Assembly (NCBI RefSeq): GCF_016403105.1
Contig: NZ_CP046155.1
Span: 2,757,906 to 2,821,905, forward strand
Length of the DNA: 64,000 nucleotides
Direction: 5' to 3'
Source: Leptolyngbya sp. BL0902
GTDB lineage: Bacteria > Cyanobacteriota > Cyanobacteriia > Phormidesmidales > Phormidesmidaceae
Within the stretch, counting starts at the first letter, position 1, and every line of letters begins with the position of its first letter. This document shows positions 57,367 through 64,000 of this stretch, piece after piece. Under the pieces are notes generated by a model. That model was not told where the DNA came from and searched no databases. It saw nothing but the letters and a program-made list of their open reading frames with translations. The translations under genes were made by a program, and so were the position numbers.

Positions 57367-57379
57367 TGTAGAGCATCAG

Positions 57380-57405
57380 TTGTGTCAGGCAATTGTGTCA
57401 GGCAA
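57380..57405. repeat. Perfect 13-bp tandem duplication
   Basis: TTGTGTCAGGCAA occurs twice head to tail (57380-57392 and 57393-57405), between two hairpins. It is in non-coding DNA. Confidence 0.8.
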
Positions 57406-57407
57406 TC

Positions 57408-57438
57408 GCATTAGTCAGTCTTGATGGCTGACTAATGC
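57408..57438 (-). terminator. Hairpin after the DUF4278 gene
   Basis: GCATTAGTCAG...CTGACTAATGC is a perfect 11-bp stem with a nine-base loop, 13 bases past the stop of the minus-strand DUF4278 gene. There is no clear T-tract on that strand. Confidence 0.6.
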
Positions 57439-57450
57439 AGGGCGGTGGGA

Positions 57451-57894
57451 CTAGCTTGCAGAAGCACCGCTACGGCCATAGGTTGCCCAAAAGCTGGGGT
57501 GAACTTTGCCCTGGATGTGATTCCAGTAGCGGGCCGCATCGGTGGGCAGTCCGGCTTCGGTGGCTAGGCGGGTCAGCATGGACTGCTGCCGACGCTTAAC
57601 GGTGCGATGACGATTGAGCATCATCAGCCGCGCTTTGTCTTCGGTATTCACCGCTGCGGCCACAGGTACAGGGGCAACAACGGGAGCCGTCACAGGGGCC
57701 ACATCAACGGTAGAGCCCGTGCTGTAGGCCACACCGCGATACATCAGATCAAGGGTGGGCTGCTGTACGGGAGCCTTGGTGATGGTGCGGAATCGGATAT
57801 CCACGCCCCGGAATTTGCCGCTTTCATCCACGGCCTTCAGGGCCACAGTGGGGGGAGTATATTCGTAGCTAACGCCGCGATAGGTAAGTTTCAT
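57451..57894 (-). CDS. DUF4278 domain protein
   Basis: A 147-residue protein. The first residues MKLTYRGVSYEY and the second copy LMYRGVAYS (about residue 49) are the DUF4278 pattern, common in cyanobacteria, with no known function. A Val/Ala/Pro linker follows (about 60-82), then a basic helical region (NRHRTVKRRQQSMLTRLA) that could bind nucleic acid or membranes, and a C-terminal ...KVHPSFWATYGRSG. It has no signal peptide. The ATG at 57894 is the family start. It is separated from the flotillin genes by about 220 bases. Confidence 0.88.
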   Translation of the reverse strand: MKLTYRGVSYEYTPPTVALKAVDESGKFRGVDIRFRTITKAPVQQPTLDLMYRGVAYSTGSTVDVAPVTAPVVAPVPVAAAVNTEDKARLMMLNRHRTVKRRQQSMLTRLATEAGLPTDAARYWNHIQGKVHPSFWATYGRSGASAS

Positions 57895-58119
57895 GAGGTC
57901 GCCTCCAAAAGATCAAGGAATTTGATCCGAACCTTGGGGCGCGTTCCTTCGGGGGGATCAACCCCTACTTCCGTCCCTCTCTGATCCAGTTGAGATGAGC
58001 GAGAGAGATGAACGAATTTCAATTTCCTTCTGTATAGTAAGCTACGGTTTTGAAAAAAGTCAAGGTGCGTCTTCGACTGTAAAGGTTCTTCATGCATTCC
58101 CTGTTCCCTGGATTCGCGC

Positions 58120-59397
58120 CTAGGAGAGATCGGTGGGCGCGGTGGAATCGGTGGGGCGGGCAGGGGGGGAATTGGCCCCCAGGGATTGGATCGTTTGACT
58201 GAGGTCTAGCCCGGTACTTTCCTTGAGTTGGGCCAAAAAGGCGGCGATTTTGGTGGCGTTGGTGCCGCCGCTGGCATCAATGACCGTGACCTTATCGACG
58301 GCCACATTGGGGATGGTATCTACCAGGTTGGCCAACAGGGCCTCTAGCTTCTGGAACAGGAAGATGTCGCGGGCGTTGTCTCCGGCGACTTGCCAGGTGG
58401 TGGCCAGGGCTCGGAGACCTTCGGCGCGGGCGCGTCCGTCTTCAATGATGCTGGCCGCTTCCCCCTTGGCCTGGGCTTGGGCCTGTTGGCAGGCGGCGGC
58501 GGCGGGGGCAATCACGTCGGCCTGAAGTTGTTGTTCTACCTGGTTGCGGCGTTCCCGTTGCACGGCCAGGGCAGCTTCGGTGCGAGCTACTTCGGCGGCA
58601 ATTTCCGCTTCGGCCTCGGAGATGGTGGCTTGGCGCTGGCTGAGGGCATTTTGCAGTCGCCGTTCGGCCTCGGCGCGGGTGGTGGCAATTTTGGCCTCAA
58701 TTTGGCGCAGGGAGGTGCGGCGCAGGTTTTCGGCAGATTGCAGGGCCGACTGGGCCTTAGCTTCGGCTTCAGCAATGCGGGCATCGCGCAGCAGATCGGC
58801 CCGCTGCTTGCGACCAATGGAGTTGAGGTAGCCCACATCGTCGGAGATGTTTTGGATTTGCAGGTTGTCCAAAATCAGCCCCAGTTGGGCCAGGTCATCG
58901 TCGGCTTCGTCTAGCAGGTTTTGCACAAAGGCCATTTTGTCTTCGTTTACCTGCTCTGGGGTGAGGCTGGCCAAGACGCCGCGCAGGTTGCCTTCGAGGG
59001 TTTCGCGGGCAATTTTTTCGATCTCTTCCCGGCTTTTGCCCAGCAGCCGTTCAATGGCGTTGTGGATGGCGGGTTCTTCCCCGGCAATTTTGATGTTGGC
59101 CACGCCGTCTACATTCAGGGGAATGCCGCCCTTCGAGTAGGCGTTTGTCACCCGCAGCTCAATGATCATGTTGGTGAGTTCCATGCGGAAGGTTTTTTCC
59201 AGCAGGGGTTTGCGGATGCTGCTGCCGCCTTTCACCAAGCGATAGCCTACCCGCCGTCCATCGCTGACGACGCGGCGATCTCCAGCAAAAATCAGCACCT
59301 CACTGGGCTGACAGATGTAGTAGAGGTTGCGAATCACCAAGATGAGGCTACCGGTGGCCCCAAACATGACCACTAGCAGGGAAAAGATGAGGCCCAT
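58120..59397 (-). CDS. Flotillin-like SPFH-domain protein (second paralogue)
   Basis: A 425-residue SPFH protein. One N-terminal membrane helix (residues about 3-23) is followed by the SPFH domain (about 30-190; it has VTNAYSKGGIPLNVDGVANIKIAG and RETLEGNLRGVLASLTPEQ) and then an Ala/Glu-rich flotillin coiled coil (about 195-320). The C terminus is hydrophilic and Pro/Thr-rich. Flotillins oligomerise at membrane microdomains and influence fluidity and protein assembly. It shares strong similarity with the upstream SPFH gene at 59515-61116, so the two are tandem paralogues. It is the last gene of the module and is preceded by a strong hairpin. Confidence 0.93.
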   Translation of the reverse strand: MGLIFSLLVVMFGATGSLILVIRNLYYICQPSEVLIFAGDRRVVSDGRRVGYRLVKGGSSIRKPLLEKTFRMELTNMIIELRVTNAYSKGGIPLNVDGVANIKIAGEEPAIHNAIERLLGKSREEIEKIARETLEGNLRGVLASLTPEQVNEDKMAFVQNLLDEADDDLAQLGLILDNLQIQNISDDVGYLNSIGRKQRADLLRDARIAEAEAKAQSALQSAENLRRTSLRQIEAKIATTRAEAERRLQNALSQRQATISEAEAEIAAEVARTEAALAVQRERRNQVEQQLQADVIAPAAAACQQAQAQAKGEAASIIEDGRARAEGLRALATTWQVAGDNARDIFLFQKLEALLANLVDTIPNVAVDKVTVIDASGGTNATKIAAFLAQLKESTGLDLSQTIQSLGANSPPARPTDSTAPTDLS

Positions 59398-59472
59398 GAG
59401 TTTTCCTCCAGGGGTAAATTGCGGTGAATATCAACGGAAATTGGGATCAACGGCACGAAGGAGTCGGGGGAT

Positions 59473-59499
59473 CTGAGCCACGGTCGTACCGTGGCTCAG
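59473..59499. other. Very strong hairpin between the two SPFH genes
   Basis: CTGAGCCACGGT and ACCGTGGCTCAG form a perfect 12-bp stem with a CGT loop. It begins 15 bases past the stop of the first SPFH gene. There is no T-tract on the minus strand. It could reduce read-through, protect mRNA, or act as an RNase-processing site. Confidence 0.7.
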
Positions 59500-59514
59500 C
59501 TAACGGCCCGCGCC

Positions 59515-61116
59515 TTAAGTATCCGTCGAGGGATTGCTTGAGGGATCGGTCGAGGGATCGGTCGAGGGATCGGTCGAGGGATCGGTTGAGGGATCGGTTG
59601 AGGGATCGGTCGAGGGATCGGTCGAGGAGTCAGCCGGGAGATTAATCCATGGGCCTGCCTCTGGCGGTGCCTCGGTGCTGGACGAGGTCGGGTTGGATGC
59701 TGCTGGGTTAGGCGTCCACTCACGGGAGGTTGGCGACGGGGTGGCGATGGGTAATTCACGGCGGGGCAAGGCTAACCCAGGGGCCGACCCATTGCCCGCC
59801 GGACGACGGGTGGCTAGGGGAATGCCCAGGATCGATTCCGACTGATGGAGGAACTGCTTCACCATTTCGGGGTAGGCGTTGAGGAGCGACGCCATGGCCT
59901 TACCGTCGCCGTTGTCGATGACGTTTACCTCGCCGAGGTGCAGCCGACTGGGGATGCGTCCGGCCTCCTTCAGCACCATTTCGAGCTGCTGCACCAGGAA
60001 GAGTTCCGAGGCATCAACGCCAGTGTCTTGCCACACCCGCACCAGCAGTTCGCTGGCCTGGGCCGAGGCTTTGGCATTTTCCTCTAGAATGGCCGATGCG
60101 CCCCTGGCCTGAAATTCCTGGGCGCGTTGCTGGGCCTGGGCGGGCAGCACTTTCTCTACCTCCAAACGGGCCTGCTCTAGCTGGGCGCGAAGGGCCTGGA
60201 GTTCTCGCTGGGCTCTGGCCTTGGCTTCTTCGGCGGCGGCTTGGGTGCGTTCCTCTTCAATGCGGGCCTGTTTATCCACATCGGCGGTGATGCGGCGCAG
60301 TTCGTTTTCCTTCTCTTCGATGGCGGTACGGGCCTGGGTTTGGGCCACCTCCGCCTGTCGGCCACTGTCGGCTTCAATCTGTTCGGCCTCGGCGACGGCG
60401 TTGGATTCGGCAATTTCCGCATCCTTGACCACCGTGGCAATTTGCCGCCGCCCAATGGAGTTGAGGTAGTCTACCTGATCCGCCACGCTTTGAATTTTCA
60501 GGGTATCCAGTTGCAGCCCCAGCTTAGCCAGGTCGTTTTGCACATCGCTGGCAATGCGCTCAGCAAACTGAAGCCGATCTTCATTGAGCTGCTCCGGCGT
60601 GAGGGTGGCCACGACGCCGCGCAGGTTGCCCTCTAGGGTTTCCCGCGCCACTCGGGCGATTTCCTCTCGGCCTCGGCCTAAAAAGCGCTCGATGGCATTG
60701 CCCACCAGGGTTTCATCGCGGGCTACTTTAACGTTGGCAATGGCTTGAATATCCAGGGGTGTTCCCCCCTTGGCGTAGGCATTCGTTACCTCAATGGGCA
60801 CGGGCATGGTGGTCAAATCCATCATCCGCACCGTTTCTAAAATCGGCACCCGAAACGTGCGCCCACCATAAATCACCCGGTAGCCCACCACCTGGCCATC
60901 GGGGCGGTGATACTTGCGGCCCGAAATAATCAAAATCTTGTTGGGGTCGCAGATCTGCACCAGGGCATTGACGCCCCAAATGGTGATCAACACCGCAAAA
61001 ATCAACACCGCCACTGCGCCGCCGCCCACCGACTGGGCCACAACGGGCACCGCTGGCTCCGGCGGCAACGCTTCTGCCGCCCTGACTGTTTCCACTTGAT
61101 TCATTCCATCTGCCAT
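59515..61116 (-). CDS. Flotillin-like SPFH-domain protein with STDP-repeat tail
   Basis: A 533-residue SPFH protein. A membrane helix (residues about 30-52) precedes the SPFH domain (about 60-225; VTNAYAKGGTPLDIQAIANV, RETLEGNLRGVVATLTPEQ) and a Glu/Ala-rich flotillin coiled coil (about 235-350). The C-terminal 140 residues are Pro/Ser/Thr-rich and end in tandem four-residue STDP repeats encoded by 12-bp units. A GERGREE-like stretch at about residue 145 follows IERFLGR, as in its paralogue. It is probably the first flotillin of the module, after the NfeD-like gene 97 bases upstream. Microdomain scaffold function is inferred from family. Confidence 0.93.
   Translation of the reverse strand: MADGMNQVETVRAAEALPPEPAVPVVAQSVGGGAVAVLIFAVLITIWGVNALVQICDPNKILIISGRKYHRPDGQVVGYRVIYGGRTFRVPILETVRMMDLTTMPVPIEVTNAYAKGGTPLDIQAIANVKVARDETLVGNAIERFLGRGREEIARVARETLEGNLRGVVATLTPEQLNEDRLQFAERIASDVQNDLAKLGLQLDTLKIQSVADQVDYLNSIGRRQIATVVKDAEIAESNAVAEAEQIEADSGRQAEVAQTQARTAIEEKENELRRITADVDKQARIEEERTQAAAEEAKARAQRELQALRAQLEQARLEVEKVLPAQAQQRAQEFQARGASAILEENAKASAQASELLVRVWQDTGVDASELFLVQQLEMVLKEAGRIPSRLHLGEVNVIDNGDGKAMASLLNAYPEMVKQFLHQSESILGIPLATRRPAGNGSAPGLALPRRELPIATPSPTSREWTPNPAASNPTSSSTEAPPEAGPWINLPADSSTDPSTDPSTDPSTDPSTDPSTDPSTDPSSNPSTDT
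59518..59625. repeat. 12-bp tandem repeats in the 3' end of the SPFH gene
   Basis: Nine consecutive 12-bp units (plus-strand consensus GAGGGATCGGTC) encode STDP repeats at the C terminus, with seven identical protein units then SSNP and STDT. Units vary by single bases. The count is likely to differ between strains. Confidence 0.85.
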
Positions 61117-61213
61117 AACCTACCTCGCTTAGCAACCTCAACTGATCCTTGAACTGACCCCTGTGTTTCGCAAACTTGGCCCGTCCTTCCGGGAAACCAG
61201 CTATACCCCCACC

Positions 61214-61822
61214 TCACTCGCCCACTCCCTCCGCCGAAGCCACCCACAGCTTGCCGTGCTCCATGCCGACGACCAGGACGGCTTCACCGACGGCAAAGGC
61301 GCGTTCCTCTTGGGTGATGGCGAAATAGCTAACGGTGGAATCGCCCAGCACCAGCCGCACTTTGCCGCGACTGGCTTGGTCGAAGGGGATTTCTACCTGC
61401 CCTACCTGTCCAATGAGGAAGTCGGGGTTGACCATGCTGCTGATGGGCTGGCGACTGAGGGAACGCAGCACCGCCGCCGCTCCCCAGCCGCAGAACAGCC
61501 CCATGCCCAAGGCAATCAAGGCTGTTAGCCAGGGGCCAAGGTCAGGGACGATCAGGGTAATGAGTATCCCCGTGAGGCCAAAGAAACAGAGGCAAAATGT
61601 CCAAAATCGCAGGCTGAGCAGCGGCAACCACCAGCGAGACCGTAGGGCGGTGAGGGTTTGGTCAATCTGGGTACCCACGTCGATATCGTCGAGGTCGGCG
61701 GGGAGTTCGGCGTCCAGATCTAGGTCAAAATCGGCATTGATATCGACCCCGTCTAAGCCCCCGATGGCCGCCAGCAGCACGAAGATCCCTCCCACAATGA
61801 AGCTAAGTCCGTAGATCGTCAT
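61214..61822 (-). CDS. NfeD-like / OB-fold membrane protein
   Basis: A 202-residue protein from ATG 61822, with AGGAGG about 13 bases upstream; the frame is open to 61909 but the start would be unusual. A first membrane helix (residues about 3-22) is followed by an acidic segment rich in Asp (ADFDLDLDAELPADLDDID). Two helices follow (about 75-95 and 98-118). The C-terminal 80 residues are beta-rich (FLIGQVGQVEIPFDQASRGKVRLVLGDS), fitting an OB-fold NfeD domain. NfeD proteins accompany flotillins as membrane partners or regulators (YuaF-FloT in Bacillus), and here two SPFH genes follow directly. Confidence 0.85.
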   Translation of the reverse strand: MTIYGLSFIVGGIFVLLAAIGGLDGVDINADFDLDLDAELPADLDDIDVGTQIDQTLTALRSRWWLPLLSLRFWTFCLCFFGLTGILITLIVPDLGPWLTALIALGMGLFCGWGAAAVLRSLSRQPISSMVNPDFLIGQVGQVEIPFDQASRGKVRLVLGDSTVSYFAITQEERAFAVGEAVLVVGMEHGKLWVASAEGVGE

Positions 61823-62131
61823 GGCTGACCCGATTCCTCCTAGAACGATCTTCCCAGAAGCATGGCCAGAACGCAGAGGGCGTTTACTTCCCTCGCTGCA
61901 TTGCTTCAATGGGGGTAGTCCTGTTTGCTAGGCTACTCTTACCGTGGGCTAACCCTTCCGTTTCTTCAGGAATTCCTTAGACCGTTAGCCCCTTCTGCAA
62001 CACCTAGGTAAACTCGACCGTTCCAGATCCCTAGGCCCAATGCCAAGGAAAAGGGAGGTACAGACGTGCCATAGATGGGTACTGTAGATCAGAGAACCAT
62101 GAGTTTACGTCGCGCAATAACGGATAGGACA

Positions 62132-62566
62132 ATGACCGCAAGCCAAGGGCCAGGAGAAGGCAACCACAAAATTACTTGTCAGGTATTTGTCTACGGCACG
62201 CTGAAGCCTGGAGAAAAGGCGTTTCGACGATTTTGCGAGCCCTACATTATTGACCAGCAGGAAGCCCTGGCCCCAGGTCGTCTCTACGATTTGTCCTTGG
62301 GCTATCCGGCCCTCACCCTAGAAGCGGGCTGGGTGGAAGGCACCCTGCTCACCTTCTCTAACACCGCCGCCTTGACTAAGCTGGATGAATTCGAGTCCTT
62401 TTATCCTGATCACCCTCAAGACAGCGAGTACCTAAGGGTTTGGCACGCTATCTATGCCCCTGATCAAACCTTCCTCACCCACGCCTGGGCCTACGCCATG
62501 ACCAGGGAACAGGTGGAAGGCCTGGGGGGCCAGTGGCTCCCCGACGGACGCTGGAGCAGCTCATAG
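62132..62566 (+). CDS. Gamma-glutamylcyclotransferase-like (AIG2/GGCT) protein
   Basis: A 144-residue protein from ATG 62132; earlier in-frame ATGs at 62075 and 62099 would add a non-family N terminus. The family start VFVYGTLKPGEKAFRRF and the WVEGTLLTFSNTAALTKLDEFE segment with its catalytic Glu are present. Members cleave gamma-glutamyl dipeptides or related compounds; many are annotated only by fold. Its substrate is unknown. It overlaps nothing, and a small conserved protein follows 39 bases later. Confidence 0.87.
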   Translation: MTASQGPGEGNHKITCQVFVYGTLKPGEKAFRRFCEPYIIDQQEALAPGRLYDLSLGYPALTLEAGWVEGTLLTFSNTAALTKLDEFESFYPDHPQDSEYLRVWHAIYAPDQTFLTHAWAYAMTREQVEGLGGQWLPDGRWSSS

Positions 62567-62605
62567 CCATCCATTTTCCGCCCCCGATCCCCAACGGTTT
62601 TTCCT

Positions 62606-62905
62606 GTGGCTCAACTCTACTACCTCCTCCGCGCCCAGGCCGATGGCCGCTATTTGGTTGCCCGCCCCCGCACCGAAGACCCTGCTCAGTCCGGCGGGTT
62701 TTTGCTGGTGTTCAAGGCCGACTACGACGCCCTCAGCTACCTCAATGCCCACGCCCCCGACTTGAGCGAACAGTTTTCGGTGGAAGCCATCACTCCCCCT
62801 AACCTCAAGCCCCTGCTGAGCCGCTGGAATTTTCAAGGTCTAGGCATGGTCAACGATCCGCGCCTGCCCCAAATTGACTTCTTCAACCGCACAGCGGAGC
62901 CCTAG
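62606..62905 (+). CDS. Conserved hypothetical protein
   Basis: A 99-residue protein from GTG 62606. It is hydrophilic and probably soluble, with a start AQLYYLLRAQADGRYLVARP and the end DPRLPQIDFFNRTAEP. I do not recognise a named family, though the ending looks like a conserved cyanobacterial motif. It directly follows the cyclotransferase-like gene on the same strand, so the two may be co-transcribed. No Shine-Dalgarno is obvious. Confidence 0.65.
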   Translation: MAQLYYLLRAQADGRYLVARPRTEDPAQSGGFLLVFKADYDALSYLNAHAPDLSEQFSVEAITPPNLKPLLSRWNFQGLGMVNDPRLPQIDFFNRTAEP

Positions 62906-63164
62906 CGCCCAACCTGGGCCTGATGCCGACGGAAACCTTTTCTAAAAGAAAAAGCGGCGGTGCTAGGATGAAAGACTGCAACAGTTTGTAACGCCGTCAC
63001 CACCACCTTAGAGGTCGGAGCGGATCGACCGGGACGGCACTTTTGATTGCCCGGTTGCGTCACTGGCACAGGTGGCTCAATAGCCTCGGATCGCAGACGT
63101 TAGAGTTTTGGCTGATCCACACACCCTGTTGTATCCATCTAGACGGTTTTTTCGGAGGTAATCC

Positions 63165-63725
63165 ATGACATCCCCCAAGCAGCCCCTGCGTTTCGCGATG
63201 TTGGCCCTGGCAGCGGCGACCCTGGCCACGGGTGTGGGTGTAGCGTTGCCACAGCCCGCGCCAGCCCAATCGGGGTTAACCATTTTTGGCGGCGTTGCCC
63301 CCGAATTTCGCCTACGCTACCTGATTGATTTCAACCGCCCCCGCAGCCGCAACAGCCGCTACTACCTGCAAGTGGCCCGCGCCATGGTGACTCAAGACAT
63401 TGTTTCCTTTGAAATTGAGTACCCCGAATCCTTTACGGAACGGCGAGGACGGCTAGACATGAACGCCATTGAGCTCCGCCAGGGAGACTGGCGTGGCGGT
63501 GCGGTGATCCCGGTGCAAAGCATTGAGTGGGAAGAGGGCTCCGGTCGGATTGTGATCACCCCCGAAGAACCCATCCCGGCCAACAGTAACTTTGTGATTG
63601 TGATGAGTAACGTCGTCAACCCCAATCGCTACGGCTACCACTACTTCAACCTGAACGCTATGTTCCAGGGCGACGTCATTGGTCGGTATGTGGGCACCTG
63701 GCCCCTAGAACTCGGAGCGGACTAG
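63165..63725 (+). CDS. DUF2808 exported protein
   Basis: A 186-residue protein with a signal peptide (hydrophobic residues about 8-30, cleavage near APAQS), starting at ATG 63165 with CGGAGG upstream. The mature region matches DUF2808: PEFRLRYLIDFNRPRS, a central FEIEYPESFTERRG, then EEPIPANSNFVIVMSNVVNP and a C-terminal MFQGDVIGRYVGTW. The family is cyanobacterial and its role is unknown; a secreted or envelope location is expected. A perfect hairpin follows, so it is probably monocistronic. The 200 bases upstream contain no other gene. Confidence 0.9.
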   Translation: MTSPKQPLRFAMLALAAATLATGVGVALPQPAPAQSGLTIFGGVAPEFRLRYLIDFNRPRSRNSRYYLQVARAMVTQDIVSFEIEYPESFTERRGRLDMNAIELRQGDWRGGAVIPVQSIEWEEGSGRIVITPEEPIPANSNFVIVMSNVVNPNRYGYHYFNLNAMFQGDVIGRYVGTWPLELGAD

Positions 63726-63762
63726 AGCTATTTGGGCTCATTGCCCCTCTCCCCTGAACTAG

Positions 63763-63796
63763 ACCCCTTGATCGTCTGGCATCAAGGGGTTTTCGT
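63763..63796 (+). terminator. Intrinsic terminator after the DUF2808 gene
   Basis: CCCCTTGAT...ATCAAGGGG is a perfect 9-bp stem followed by TTTTCGTTT, about 38 bases past the stop. This is a good rho-independent terminator. Confidence 0.8.
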
Positions 63797-63819
63797 TTGG
63801 GCAGTTCTCCCGCCCGCCG

Positions 63820-64000
63820 CTACGGAATCAGGGTCTCGGCGATGGTTTCTAGGATGCGGGTAACGGGGTGATCGGGGTAGTTGAGGACAAAGATGCCACT
63901 GCTGGCCAACACCATGAGATCGTCGGAGTGGGGAATAACCCCGGCGACATCGGCGTTGTAGGTCGATTGAACCCTAGCTTTGAGTTCGTCGGGATCAAAC
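63820..64000 (-). CDS. ParA/MinD-like ATPase, C-terminal fragment (5' end beyond the window)
   Basis: The 3' end of a minus-strand gene; the window stops about 60 codons in. The visible C terminus reads FDPDELKARVQSTYNADVAG, then VIPHSDDLMVLASSGIF and DHPVTRILETIAETLIP before the TAG stop. The pattern of a predicted helix, a GVIPHSDDL strand-turn and SSGIFVLNYPDHPV resembles the ends of cyanobacterial ParA/MinD-family ATPases involved in positioning or partitioning. The ATP-binding half is outside the window, so the assignment is tentative. Confidence 0.5.
   Translation of the reverse strand, partial: FDPDELKARVQSTYNADVAGVIPHSDDLMVLASSGIFVLNYPDHPVTRILETIAETLIP

Overview
The window is a piece of a GC-rich cyanobacterial chromosome (about 60% GC by eye, not computed). 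Several things point to Cyanobacteria. The RNA polymerase beta-prime subunit is split into rpoC1 and rpoC2, in the order rpsT-tatD-rpoB-rpoC1-rpoC2. Pantothenate synthetase and cytidylate kinase are fused (PanC-Cmk). There is a CpcS/CpeS-type phycobilin lyase, a cyanobacterial ClpS, a Trm1-type tRNA methyltransferase, and several families common in cyanobacteria (DUF2103, DUF1997, DUF4278, DUF2808, UPF0175). The style resembles filamentous Leptolyngbya/Nodosilinea-like lineages, but the species cannot be read from the sequence. I saw no phage, plasmid, insertion sequence, CRISPR array, rRNA or tRNA gene. This is mostly housekeeping core genome.

Layout. 1-6.5 kb: the 3' end of a repeat-rich protein, a coiled-coil/DMT transporter fusion, clpS, a DUF2103-trm1 pair and a UPF0175-DUF3368 pair that looks like a toxin-antitoxin module. 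6.5-13.5 kb: DUF1997, purM, an unusually long untranslated region before rlpA, panC-cmk, aroE and a small exported protein. 13.6-20 kb: an RND efflux adaptor and pump, the GTPase rbgA and cdsA. 20-25.2 kb, minus strand: a coiled-coil protein, an alpha/beta hydrolase, a Nudix hydrolase, a peroxiredoxin, a short-chain dehydrogenase and a small membrane-anchored coiled-coil protein. 25.4-30.2 kb, plus strand: a multicopper oxidase, glmU, a small exported protein and a MacB-type permease. 30.3-34 kb, minus strand: a small membrane protein, a UbiB-type kinase and a DegT aminotransferase. 34.2-38.7 kb: ribD, a thioredoxin-like protein and a CHASE2-GGDEF-EAL signalling protein.

39-50 kb, minus strand, carries rpoC2, rpoC1, rpoB, tatD and rpsT, closed by a clear intrinsic terminator. 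hisD and a universal stress protein follow on the plus strand, then recJ, hemE and a peptidoglycan-binding M15 peptidase on the minus strand. A phycobilin lyase and a DUF4278 protein come next. 58-62 kb holds an NfeD-like membrane protein followed by two tandem flotillin-like SPFH proteins, the most cohesive accessory module here. The window ends with a gamma-glutamylcyclotransferase-like protein, a small conserved protein, a DUF2808 exported protein and the 3' end of a ParA/MinD-like ATPase gene.

Together the genes cover envelope construction (glmU, cdsA, rlpA, M15 peptidase), envelope transport, transcription and translation, cofactor and amino-acid synthesis, and membrane microdomain organisation. 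No clearly new multi-gene system is evident. The best leads are the NfeD-SPFH-SPFH operon with its internal hairpin and 12-bp repeats, the structured region before rlpA, and the coiled-coil/DMT fusion.
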